The notes below the pieces were generated by a model, which worked only from the letters and a program-made list of their open reading frames with translations, searched no databases and was not told the DNA's origin. The position numbers and the translations under genes were made by a program. A stretch of 64,000 nucleotides of DNA from Solea solea (Eukaryota; Chordata; Actinopteri; Pleuronectiformes; Soleidae): assembly GCF_958295425.1 (NCBI RefSeq), contig NC_081146.1, positions 10,834,985 to 10,898,984 of the forward strand, given 5' to 3'. Shown here in pieces: positions 40,826 to 52,900 of the stretch. Within the stretch, counting starts at the first letter, position 1. Every line of letters begins with the position of its first letter.

Positions 40826-42534
40826 CAACTCCCTTATGTGCTTTCTGAAAGACAAGACGACACCACGCTGTCTTGATTAACATGTTTCAAAAACATTCAA
40901 ATCCAAATGTCATTATATTTGATTTCGTCATTGTTAGAGCTTCTTCTTTCTTTCTTTTTTTAAATCTGCAGCACTCAATACACAACTTCTGTGTCACAGA
41001 TTATTTGTCTAAAATAACAAGAATATTATATGCAGAGATTTACTGTGGTAAACATTGACAGTTTTACAAACTATTTAGATGTTTATAAAACACTTAAGCA
41101 CATCAAACAAGCAGTGATGCAACATGAGGGACATTTAATGGTAATGTGGAAGATAAAGTCATTGTGAGTGAAGTTCCTCATACCTGCTCTGCCCGCACTG
41201 ACCTGCTTTCTGAGATCCAGAAACTGATGTGACTTTACTTTCCCTTGTGCAGTCACTTTTGACGGCTGACGTCAACACGCCCTCCATCCCCCGCCGACCT
41301 AAATCACTTCTTGTGTTCTTGTCAGAATTGGGTGGTTTAACAGGCAGACGTTTTATGTAGCAATAGAATTGAAGCACAGCACACTTGAATGACGGAATGT
41401 GTCTCGTATTAAAAATAAAGACATATGTGAAATATGACAAAAGACAGTAGAAAAACACTTGAGTCTGAGTTTGAAGATGTGTGGGCTGCTCAAATGTCAC
41501 CCTTGTGCTCAGCCTGTGACTGCTGACTCTAGGTGCACTTGCCTCTGAGATATATTGATTTTGACTGACTCCGTGCAACAGCAGAGGGAGCTGTGGGGCT
41601 TCTGACAGATGACATGGAAAGTGAAAATAGAGCCCAAGTTTCACAACTTTACTTGACTGCAATTCTAACAGCAATCTGTCAACAAATGCACTGACTGTGT
41701 CTAAGGGTCAAAATGTAGCCAATGTTACAACAGTTTTGTCCTCTACAATAAACACTATATATATACATATGTATATATACATATGTATATATATATATAT
41801 ATAAATATATATGTATATACATATGTACATAGTGGTATGTAGCCTGATCACTATGACTTTGTGTCTTTGTAACAGGGACTTTGTAAAGGGGAATTTAACT
41901 ATGTGTAGATATTTGTGAACTGGTGCCTTGTCAGTCACGTTCTATGGGTATTTAACTGTTCTTTGGGCAAATCTGACATGTACAGGAAATCAGTTTCACG
42001 TCTTTCCGTTTCCATCTATGGAAAAAAAAAGAAAGAAAAAAAAAAGAGAACCTGAGGCTACCACACTCAAGGGTTTCACCAAAAATAATGAATCAGTATT
42101 CTAATGAATCGTCAGCTCACAATTCAATTTTTTTTAAGGTCAAATTCATATATATAGTGTTTGTCACTTGATTTATAAAACCGATTTCTCACTGTTTTCC
42201 AATATGTCTTTGTTGTTAAGGTGACAAAGAAGTTCCTGTAAATGACTGTACCTATTGGAGCATTTCAAAGAAAATACACTCCATTTAACACAGTCTCTGA
42301 GCCACATAAGCTGCAGTAACCCTGAAATGAATAAATATAACAAATACAAATCAAAAACATTTAACACAGGATTGATCCTGCTCTCAGAAACAAGTTTTAT
42401 TTTAAAACTTGTTTCTTTTAAAAAAATAAAATAAAAATAAAAGTGTTCTAAACATTAAAACAAAACATATTAACATCTCTAAAAACATTCATATTTAAGA
42501 TCAGTAAATAACTCAACTTTATTAACCCACTTAT

Positions 42535-42587
42535 TGTAAGTCGCTTTGGATAAAAGCGTCTGCTAAATGACATGTAATGTAATGTAA
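42535..42587 (+). mobile_element. SINE/LINE 3' tail
   Basis: TAAGTCGCTTTGGATAAAAG followed by CGTCTGCTAAATGACATGTAATGTAATG is the conserved 3' tail shared by many teleost SINEs and their partner LINEs. The body is not recognisable. Confidence 0.75.
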
Positions 42588-42663
42588 CTTGTAAACATAA
42601 AACATAAAACTAAAAAGAAGCATTTCTTGCAACAACAACATAATCTTGAAGTTGTGTTATAGT

Positions 42664-42687
42664 ATTATTATTATTATTATTATTATT

Positions 42688-42720
<33 letters not shown>

Positions 42721-42721
42721 C
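42664..42721. repeat. (ATT)n array with an inverted centre
   Basis: Two ATT runs meet at ATAATAATATTATT, so the array can fold on itself. Confidence 0.9.
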
Positions 42722-43662
42722 TACATTGTTGTCATTTTATATTATTCACTTCTATACCCTTGTTTTCTGGGTAATGTGTAATATTATTTATGATTACAAA
42801 TGTAGACAGGAGAAATGTAGTTTAAGTAAAATTGAGCTCAAAATAAACATTTAAAACACAAAACAGTTGATCATCTCATAAAGTACATAGTAACATTAAA
42901 ACTACCAAACAATGAAGTAAGCAAAAAGTAATTTGCTTACTTTGCCTTACAACTTTCAATCACCTACATCATACAATATTGTAATATTAAATTTGTAGGT
43001 GCTATGGTTACATAACAGTCTAGTAACAATATGTTAATTGTATGGTAATAACTCTACCAAAAATACATAATATTATAGGCTAATACCATGTCAACTGTAA
43101 TCCCAAAATAATAACCTGGTAACAACAACAATAAAATAAAAAAATGGATTTGGGTACACACATAATGGAGGAGGAATTTCAACTAAATAATATGATAATT
43201 ATTAACTTTGATTCACACTGACTGTCGCCTATAGAAATGACCAAGCTGCTGCCTGGATATTATAACATGGTATTACTATAGTATTATATATTATCCTTAC
43301 TACTACACTATCACCATTGTAATGAGCAGAAAATTGCATTAGAAATAAGATAAAGTTGCCACAACTTTACCTCCCTATTCAAAAGTTATCGCCGTACTAT
43401 TATAATTAACACATGATTACTGTGCTGTAACGACAAGTGTCACCAAATAATTCTTCAAAAAATGCCTTCAGTGTAATGAACCTTTGTGTTTATTTGTATA
43501 CTTGATATACTAAGTGCTCATCAAATCTCTCTACTTTCTCACTGTCACTTGTGCCTCATTGAATTGCATCATCTGGGTTTGACATGATAGTGAATGTGTG
43601 GCTTCCCCTCTGAATGAAGGCGTAGCCACAGCTGGGGGCGGTGACGAGGAACATGTGTCTGT

Positions 43663-45079
43663 GTGTACAAGCAGCAGCACACCAGACACCAGACTCTCCG
43701 CACTCTACACCAGAACACCACTGATCCCACTGGCTGTGAGAATCAGATCATCCCTATTCTGATTAGCTTGGACGACCTGTTGAAAACCCTCAAAGCAGTT
43801 TCTGACATGCACTTTGATAAAAGTGAGTATATGCGCTTTCAATTTGTCACTGTTTCTCTGCTCGGTTTACATTGATGCTATTGGACTAATACTTTGTCTC
43901 TGTCTCTGTGCTTATGGACAATGTAGAGAGTGGCGTACTTGTCGTCATTATAATGAAAGTTTGGTTGTTGTTTTTGTTTTTTGTTTTTTTACTTTGCCAC
44001 TGACAGTGTGACAGTCATTTCACTGATAAGTTCATGTAACTGCCTTTCATTTGTTTTTTGGCTGGATGAAATCACACACTCTGGGTGAATCCAAGACTCA
44101 GAGCATCATTTGGGGAAACCCTGATACACCTCGCTTGTTTTCATTTCCTCTTCTGATGAAGTGAAGCTGTGTGACGTGATAATTTCACTTTAGCTTCGCT
44201 TGACTTTTTTTGACACGGGGCTAAGTAAATGGTTTGCAGTGTGCAACTGGTCTGTGAAACCACAAAATGAGGAAACTGGCTTCTCAGTGCTTCTTTCTGT
44301 CTCTGTGGACCGAGCCAAAAGAGAAAGGTCGTAGGAATCCCCTACCTCCCACGCACATGACTCAATGTCCAGGGTTTTCCACAACTCCTATTTGAATATT
44401 GAACAGAATGGCCCAAAACGGTGCGGGGGCAGTCTGTGCAAACCAAAAATGTATTTGCATGTAACGCAGTTGTCCTCTTACTCTTGGACGAGTGTTTCGA
44501 AGCCACTTGCTGACATCAAGTCTCCCTCAGCTGATGTGTCAGACCAGACTGTACAAGTAATGGTATTTCTTGCAGAATGACATTGAGTGTACAAAGGTCA
44601 AAGGTGGCTTTTTCACAAAGATCAAATGAGTCACAGTTGAGTAATCCATAGTAACACCTTATGAAGCTGAAAAATGAAACTTAGAGACACTGAAATGCTC
44701 TGGGAGTTTGACTGATGTCATGGGTCCTGACACTTGTTTATGTGTCACCAGGTTTTTGTTGTTTGGGGGCAGGTTTTCAGCTTAGAGGTATTTCCCCTGG
44801 AGTGCAGACACGGGCAAATAGACTCGCTTGAGGTTTCTTAAAACTTTAGAGTGTAACATTGTACTAGTGATGCTGCAAAGAGGTTGAAGTATGTCTGAAA
44901 ACACAAAGAAGAGCCCGGAGTGTGTACTCTACAGCTCAAGGTTGTTCCGCAGTTTAATTGGATAAACGCTTCTTGTCCCAGTTTGATTTTCAGATGAAGG
45001 ACTGCAGCATGGTGGAAAGTCATGTTTCTCTCTCACACTTTGAATTTGCATGTTTATTTTATCAGGACTCCCTCTCTCC

Positions 45080-45113
<34 letters not shown>

Positions 45114-48100
45114 TTGCTCTGTAGTGAACAGCACTGTGCTCTGTCCCTGTGGCTCACCACAGCAGCCTGCGCTCACCAAGTTAAACGAATAATGAGAAAT
45201 GACAAAATAGCACAACATACTGCGTCCCAGGTGCAGCATAGACAAGCACAAGGCGCATACACGTGTGGTGGTGACGCGCCTGTGAAACACCGAAGACAGG
45301 AACATGTGGTTTTGCGATCTGTTAGCGTAATGGAGAGCGACAGGAAGATGTCATAGAAAATAAGCTGCGGCGATCCCATTCTAAACCCTTTATGATGAAG
45401 CCGGCCACATAATGTGTGTTCCTAATGGAGGAGGTTTTCATCACAGATTTATCTGTGCGCTGTGGTTCCACACACAGGGTGGAAATATCACTACATACTT
45501 TAGATCTTTCAGGTGTGGGGTGGAGATTTTGAGGAAACAGCCTGTGCGTGTGTGTGTGTCAGCTGGAAACATCAGAATTCTGTTTTGTAATGTTCTTTTC
45601 CTATTTTTTTTTTTTCTCATTTCCTACCTGTTCAGTGGAAATGATAGTTCTGTATCAGCAGTGGGAAACATATACTCATGATATAGTAAATAGGTATATT
45701 GTGGTGAGTAAGAAAGAAAAAATCCATTATATAAAGTAAAAAGCCCCTGAGGAGATAAGACGATAATAAGAAGAGTATAATTTCAGACACATGTTTTCCA
45801 GTAAGATTAAATAAGACACTTTCAGACACAAAAAGCTGATCCATTATCTCAGTGTATTTACTATATTATAGTAACTGTTGACTGATGTGTTTAGTAACCA
45901 AATAGAGAGAGAGAGGGAGCTCATTTCTCATCATGTATCATCATCACATCTCAGCCATCGCTTTTACTTTACATTCAGGACAGGACAGTTAATCATTTAT
46001 TTCTTGAAACAATTAGAACAATCAGCAACTTGTATAATTCATTTATATAAATCTATATATAAAAGTAACCCCAATCCTATAATAGGTCAATCAAAAACAC
46101 AAAAAAAGTAATCTGGGTGAACACATTTAGAAAAATGGATTATACTTTAAATATACAGTATTTTTTTTTTTTCATGGGTAAACTTTACTGATCTTAGATA
46201 AACCATTGTCTAGTGCTTTATCCTCCACATGAGGCTGCTGGTGCCAATCCCAGCTGACATAGGGCAATTTAGAGTGTCCACTTAACCTCTAATTCAAAAC
46301 CATACACAGGGAGAACATGCAAACTCTACCCAGGAAGGTCCAGACTACATCAATAAAATATCAATATATAAATGTTGGCACTATTTCTTGTTTTCAAGCA
46401 CCAAAGGAGAAGCCGTGTTGCACTCTGCCCACAGTGAAGAAACTCTTGGAGGAGAAGCGAAGACGCGAGACGTCATCTGTGCCACCTTCCTGCTCCACAG
46501 CAACCACAAGTCCTGTTCCTTTGGCTACAGTCACAGTAAGTCAGCACACAGAGGACGAACCAGAATCTTGTCAACGATACATCACAAAGAGCTGATTGTT
46601 CACGATTTGGTCTTTTTTACTTTCTTCCAGCAGTTGACCCCTTCAGAACAATTTGCTTGTACAGGTAAGAGCTGGGCAACTTCTACACACTTAAAACAAC
46701 ATACAAAATAAAACTAGCTCCTGATCCACAGTTAGGACCCAAGGATCAAACTTTAAATTCTTCTGCTTGATCAACCGGACCTGGGGCTGGTTATTACACT
46801 TCAATACTTTAGTGTTACTGACTGGGTATTGGACTTCCTCTGTATCACCACATGTCAAAAATGTGATGCCATTCAACATCAAATTTGGGACCTAAATTCA
46901 GCATCAGTTAGCCAATAAGAATGCAGCATGCTGTCTGACCAAGATCTAACAGTGCTTGTGATTGGTGCTTACTCCCCAAAGTAGAACAGGAAGACAGGGC
47001 TTAGTGTGTGGTTATTGTAGAGTGTCTGTGTTGTGTTTTGAGAGGCTGGTGCTTTAATGAATGAAGGTCCATGTATGTTGAAGGTCCATGTATGTTGAAG
47101 GTACATGTATGTTGAAGGTCCATGTATGTTGAAGGTCCATGTATGTTGAAGGTCCATGTATGTTGAAGGTCCATGTATGTTGAAGGTCCATGTATGTTGA
47201 AGGTCCATGTATGTTGAAGGTACATGTATGTTGAAGGTCCATGTATGTTGAAGGTCCATGTATGTTGAAGGTACATGTATGTTGAAGGTCCATGTATGTT
47301 GAAGGTCCATGTATGTTGAAGGTACATGTATGTTGAAGGTCCATGTATGTTGAAGGTCCATGTATGTTGAGAAGACCTGAAGTTGAAAAAAAACAACAAC
47401 TTTTGTTCACGAATCAGATTTGAACGTCCAGTTATCAATTTTGATACCAAATCGAACATTTTTAATCAATACCCAGCCCTTGCCGCAGCTACTAAAAAAC
47501 AAGGTTGAGTGTAACTGATATTGACTCCATCACTCTCGTTTCTCCTCTAAGGTGCCTCAAGTAGCTACTCAGAAATGGCAGTGAGCTATGAGCCATGGAA
47601 CCCAGCACCAGAGACTCCACTCTCTTATTATACCAGCAGCCACCCAGTACCCAGGGTTGCTGCAGCCTACAACCTCCCAGTGACGTCTGAATATGGCACA
47701 CAGCAGCAGCTGCCAGGTTTTATACCGTCAACGTCTCAGACCTTTGTAAGGAAACTCCCTTGACCACAGACTAACATGTAACATCCCAGCTAACATGATG
47801 AATTTATCTCTAAGTTGACTTGAATCATGTGCTCCCTCGTTTTCAGCAGGACTGCCAGATGACAGCTACAGATCCCAGTTTGGCATCATCATGGTCACTT
47901 CTGTGTCCCGGTCAGACCACAGCGGTGACTTTTGGCTCCTCGTTGGATGCGGCCAGACTGGAGGAGGCCAGGATGCTGCTCAGAGGGATGGATTACGGCA
48001 GAGCCACGGGGCAGGACGAAGACGGAGACACGTGAGTTGACGTTATGATTGAATGTACGGCTAATGCACAGTGTATGTGTCAAAGAACCACCAAGAAAAG

Positions 48101-51085
48101 TACATTAGTGAACTTGGAAGAGGCATCTGTAAACACACACACATGTTTGTGCTTCATTCATAGTGAGGCCCCTCATAGCCCCTTACCCTAACCTTAACCA
48201 TCATAACAAAGTGCCTAACCCTCACCTTTACCCTAACCAAAACCCAATTCTAAGCCTGACCCTAAAACCAGGTCTCAACCCCCCAAAAAGCTGATTTAAG
48301 ATGTGAGGACCAGCCAAAATGTCCTCACTATGTATGTGTTTTTTTAAGCCACAAATACAAGAACACACACACACACACACACACAGAGACTGAATCACAC
48401 TGCTGATATTACTACATGCATAATTATTTAGCTTCCGTACGAGTTTCATTTTTAGTCGAAGGCTAAAATTCAGAGACGTGTGCAGTCTGAAGATCCTAGA
48501 ATGATTAAGAAGAACAAAAGATGCTAATGAGTCAGCCACTCATGCTTGCGCATTAGAAATTTGGAGGAAATTAGAAAGATTCAAATGAAAACATACATTT
48601 TTGGTGACAAAGGGGAAGATATAGGATGTAAGCCTTTCCAAGCCTTGTTTTTGTAAGTCATTTATCATGTGCTCTTGTACTGTCAGCATCCTGCACATCT
48701 ACACTGCCAAGGGACTCAGGGAGTGTGCCTTCGCTGCTGCAGAGAGGCTGAGGGAGGTCGGGGGGCTCGATGCCAAAGAACACAAGGGAAAGGTATATAT
48801 ACATATATGTACATAGTTATACAAGACATCTTTAAATGTGCTATACTGTATAGTATTTTGAAATATAAAACTGTATCGTGAATGTGCCTGTACAGACTGC
48901 TTTACTGGTGGCGGTGACAGCAAACCAGCCAGAGATTGTCCAAGACCTGCTGTCACTAGGAGCAGACATCAACGCTTCTGACGTGAACGGACAAACTGCG
49001 CTTCATCTGGCTGTCCACTATGGTTTTCCCGGGGTTCTGCAGGTAACGGCACCCGTAGAAACTGAATGCCCGACATCGGACAAGTCAGCTGTTCCTCAGC
49101 AGACCTTAACAAGTATTGATGTTGTTGCAGGCAACTCTGTCCAGCAGACCTGACGTCAACCTGGAGGCCCGCAATTTTGACGGTAAATTTGATGTCACTG
49201 ATGATGAAACCGGATCAGTGTTGTCACGTAATGAAGTGAAAATACTTTGTTACTCTATCTGTGTTACTCGTTACTACCAAATAATATCAGAAGAAGAAGA
49301 AGAAGAAGAAGACTTGGTAATGGTCTGTATTTATATAGAGCTTTTCTAGTCTTCTAGATGAGCTGCTTTACCCACAACCTTCCAGTTGAAAGACAACTCA
49401 CCCTACCACTTATTCCTCACTTTTTATTAAAATACTTTTACTTCTAAAACTTCTAAAAGTACATTTTATATCAGAAAATTACTTTTGATACTTAAGTACA
49501 GCAAATGTCATATACTTTAAGACTTTTACTTAAGTAATATTATACAACAAAGTGACTTCAACTTCTACCAAAGTCATTTTCTGGTAAGATACTTGTACTT
49601 TTACTCAAGTATCACTTTAAGGTACTTAAACAATAAATCGTTGGATGTCAGATAGTTTAAGGTTACATTTTGCTATATTATACTGATATTGAAGAATGAT
49701 TATGTTACATTGCCACACTGATTTATACATCATCACTGTCTCCTTCTTTGTCTCAGGCATGACTCCTCTGCACTGTGCAGTCATCTCTCACAGTGTCACC
49801 ATGAAGGCTTTGTGCACCACTGGGATGGCAGATGTTAATCTTCAATCGAAGGCGGCAGAGAAACTCTCCTGTGTGCAGAAGCTGCTTAAGGAAGGAGCGT
49901 TTGTTTGCAGCCAGGTACATATACAGCGTCCTCTTTTCTGAATGTCACATGAGAACATGGGTGGGCTGCAGAGGCATCAAAGCTCCAATGTGCTCACTGC
50001 TGACCTTTCAAAGAATTCACAGCTCACGGGGAAGTGCCCAGGTTTTTATCTTATCACGATGATGTCATAATAGAAGCCGTCTCCCCTCCCCACTGTCACC
50101 TATTCGTTTTCTCTTTCTTGTTTGTCTCACTTTAACCCGTGGTTTCATTATGTTTATTTTTTCTCTCCATCGTTTTCAATTCTCCAATTCCAGGAAATCA
50201 AAAGTAACAAGACTGCACTGCACTTGGCTGTCAAAGAGGGGAACATTGACCTGGTGCGATATCTGCTGAGGATTCCCCTGCAAAACATGAAAGACTTTGT
50301 CAACATGAAAGTGAGTTCCATGCAGACGTGACACTCAGAAGTGGGTTTCATTTAAGCATGTGTGTGGTCTGTTTAGGTCTATACACACATATAAACACTG
50401 AATTTCAAATAATAATAATAACAACCATAATTATAATAAAGAAACTTTAAATACATTTTTAGATGTACCTGTCAAGGTTATAATAGTTAATAGTTTGGGA
50501 TTTTTCATTAGTTTTGGTTTTTATTTAGTTTTGACTTTCTGTTTTTAAAATTTGTTTTTCTACGCACATTTCGTTACAATTTTAGTTAGTTTCAGTTAGT
50601 TATTGTTTTTTTTTTAAAACTCTAGTTTTTATTTTCACTTCAGTTCACTAAAATGGTTTTTAAAATGTAGTTTTCGTTATGTCGTTAGTTTCCTTGGTAC
50701 CTGCGCAGGACTTTAAACAGTCTGAGTAATGCTGCATATCCCCTTCTCCCCATAGGCTCATGGACACACAGCTTTACACATGGCAGCTGGTCTCCATGGT
50801 AACCCCCACCAGGAGGAGATCCTGCGGCTGCTGCTGAGTAAAGGAGCTGATCCCAGTATCCGCAACCTGGAGAACGACCAGCCAGCTCACCTGCTGCAGA
50901 GCGGCGTCCAGGGAGAGCAGGTGAGCAGCTGGAGCTCATTTTAACACTGTTCGTGTTTCTGCCCTTATCATCTCGAATTCATCTAAATCGTCTCAATGTC
51001 TCTTCCTTTCTAGCTGAAGATGATACTGAAGAAACGAGGCGCTACCTCTCGTCGACGTAACGTGTCCTTGCAGGACCAGGAATGA
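43663..51085 (+). CDS. nfkbid: NF-kappaB inhibitor delta (IkappaBNS), long form
   Basis: Nuclear atypical IkappaB that binds NF-kappaB p50 through ankyrin repeats and tunes a subset of immune genes. Exons: 43663-43822, 46399-46535, 46631-46664, 47552-47745, 47847-48031, 48687-48792, 48896-49042, 49131-49182, 49757-49914, 50194-50310, 50756-50920 and 51014-51085 (508 aa; mammalian forms are about 310-330). The ankyrin region (about 233 to 495) closely follows mammalian NFKBID: EDGDTILHIYTAKGL, KEHKGKTALLVA, NASDVNGQTALHLAV, EIKSNKTALHLAV, DFVNMKAHGHTALHMAA, IRNLENDQPAHLL. About 200 residues upstream are extra; residues 58-80 (PTVKKLLEEKRRRE core) look like an OCA peptide, followed by a Pro/Tyr/Ser-rich stretch. 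The first exon (43663) is joined by phase alone and is the least certain part. Polyadenylation signal at 51952. Confidence 0.9.
44335..44345 (-). promoter_or_regulatory. kappaB-like site in nfkbid intron 1
   Basis: The minus strand reads GGGGATTCCT, one base from the GGGRNNYYCC consensus. An imperfect GGGGAAACCC lies 230 bases upstream. Self-regulation of nfkbid by NF-kappaB is known in mammals; function here is inferred only. Confidence 0.3.
46200..46342 (+). mobile_element. Dispersed repeat fragment in nfkbid intron 1
   Basis: Contains GGGCAATTTAGAGTGTCCA and GGGAGAACATGCAAACTC, words of a very abundant fish repeat. It ends about 55 bases before exon 2. Confidence 0.65.
47066..47371. repeat. 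17-base minisatellite, 18 units
   Basis: Eighteen tandem copies of GGTCCATGTATGTTGAA in nfkbid intron 3, almost without variation except GGTAC in units 3, 10, 13, 16. From unit 8 onward the variant recurs every third unit, a 51-base higher-order repeat. Since 51 is a multiple of three and the unit has no stop, all minus-strand frames stay open; the resulting His/Tyr/Thr-rich frames are artefacts. Confidence 0.95.
48150..48345. mobile_element. Dispersed repeat with CCCTAA-like words
   Basis: Contains several CCCTAACC stretches and ends GTGAGGACCAGCCAAAATGTCC. The same family occurs at 38960-39070. The telomere-like words belong to this repeat and do not mark a chromosome end. Confidence 0.6.
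49230..49630. mobile_element. TACTTTTACT-rich repeat in nfkbid intron 8
   Basis: Resembles the interior of the element at 7666-8163 (runs such as ACTTTTACTTAAGTA). A GAA microsatellite sits at 49290-49312 and separates fragments. Ends are not defined. Confidence 0.5.
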
Positions 51086-52900
51086 TTTAAACTACATGTA
51101 ATCTCCGTTTGGAGGAAAAGAGTCTTTAACAGTTTTCCTCTGTTGAGAAGGGGATATATAGAGTACAGCTGATTATTCTGGGAGTCTCTGGCCTATCGTT
51201 AACAACGTTTGTTTGGCAAATTAATCTCTGCGTATAATTCACATTGGATTGGACAAATGATGCTTTGATTCATAAAGCTAAAATGTCCTGTGACGTAGTA
51301 TCTGTAAACATGCTGTACTTTATTTTGTATTTTTTTTTTTTTTCTATGCACATGCTCAAAGTGCTGATTATTCCAAATTGTGATATCCTCATTTAAGCCC
51401 TCTGCTGCTATTTGTGTCGCAGTGGAGACATGATAATTTATGTATTTATTCTCTGTCCAAATGTATACTTTCAAGTACCTTGAAATAAGTAGAAATTAAG
51501 AGCATTAGTTATCTTCAAAAAGAGGGTGAAGACGTTGCTGGAGTGACGTTCATTCTCTGATTAGGCTACACTCCCAGTATTAAGTTGATTTCTGTGAAAT
51601 CGTTGATATGAACCTGTGGACAATGTCCCTGAAACCCCCCCTCCCCCTCCTCCCTCCCCCCTACACCTCTGTCAAAACCCCCATCATGATACGTTATCAT
51701 ATTGATACACTAAGTGATGGTTTTGATTTTCAGTCAGCATGTGTGCTTATGTTGAAAATGACAACAATCAATCATAATTGAATGTTCTCCCGTCATGTGT
51801 GAGTAACCTCTGGTATGGTTTTCTTTATGGGGAAAAACAAGGAGAAACTTGACTGTGTAAAACTATGATGTATTGGAAACCAAATGAAGAATGACATCAG
51901 AGTAAGTGCGGTGACAAATCGTCAACCTTTACATTCCAGCCGTGAGTCATGAATAAAAGTACAACAACACTGTCTTTTGAAGTCCCGCCTGATTGTTTTG
52001 ATGTTGAGTGCACTGTTTTTAAATGCCCCGTTTTACACACCGCGAGAGAAATGAGCAGGATGGAAACTACGCCACAGCCCACTACAGAGCTGTGTCTATA
52101 CCACAGTTATTTACACTCACTTAATCATATGGACCCATAGTGAGGAGCCACAGCAGTATTTACATTTTCTCATTTTATCTTAGTGATTCCAAGCCACACG
52201 AGTCCCACTTTAGAATGCATTCTACAACTGTCAACTTCAAAATGCTGATAATATAAAGCAAAAACTTTCACGTACATTTTAGTCATATTTTTTTTCAAAG
52301 CACTTTTAAAATATATTACATCTTTATATTATTTTAATCAAGAATCAAGCATCTTAACATTTTCTTACACATTACTGTATTTGGATTATTATATTAATTA
52401 GTTTTATTAATTTATTAATACAATTAAAAGTATAATTAATACTTATTAATTATGCTATTTCTTATTATATATATACACATACACATACATATACTATATA
52501 TATGTATGTACAGTATATATGTATATATATATGTACATACATATACTATGTATGTATGTACAGTATATATATATATGTAATTTTAAAGAGGGGAGGTTAC
52601 ATTCGTTTTGTGGTTTGTTGAATGTTTTATGCAAACATTTTCATTTTGTTTACTTTGACTGAATGAAGACTTTAGTCCCAGAAATCACACAGCACCGAGC
52701 AAACGAAAGACTTTCTGCAGAATTCAGAAGGAAATCAAACCAGGTTAAGATACATTGGAAAACCCTGTTTATTGATCATCCAGCTGACAGAGGTATATAT
52801 AAGAGGAATGACCATTAGTAAGCAGTGTGCGTATGAGCGACTGTGCATTTGCTGGCATGGTTCCCACGATGATTCACATGACACTATGGTTCCCGGTTTC
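51086..52900. other. nfkbid and fxyd7 3' UTRs, convergent
   Basis: The first 870 bases are the nfkbid 3' UTR (AATAAA at 51952). 52460-52580 is an AT-rich, partly palindromic block of TATGTATGTACAGTATATAT units. The minus-strand polyadenylation signal for fxyd7 is at 52768-52773. No further gene. Confidence 0.55.

Larger units (their letters stand above)
40826..43662. other. hcst-nfkbid spacer
   Basis: Divergent intergenic region that should carry the promoters of hcst (minus) and nfkbid (plus). It holds an AT microsatellite (41756-41825), a SINE tail (42535-42587) and an ATT array (42664-42721). A GC-box-like GGGGGCGGTG lies at about 43635, just upstream of the nfkbid ATG. No coding exon was recognised. 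Confidence 0.45.

Noticed and set aside
41159..41674. Minus-strand 171-codon frame near hcst
   Set aside because: No recognisable motif and no phase-compatible exons; the hcst signal-peptide exon at 40825 explains the gene start.
46969..47459. Three long minus-strand frames of His/Tyr/Thr-rich repeats
   Set aside because: They are readings of a 17-base minisatellite without stops; no start context, conservation or splice support.
48180..48270. CCCTAA-type words suggesting an interstitial telomere
   Set aside because: They are irregular and belong to a dispersed repeat that also occurs near 38960.
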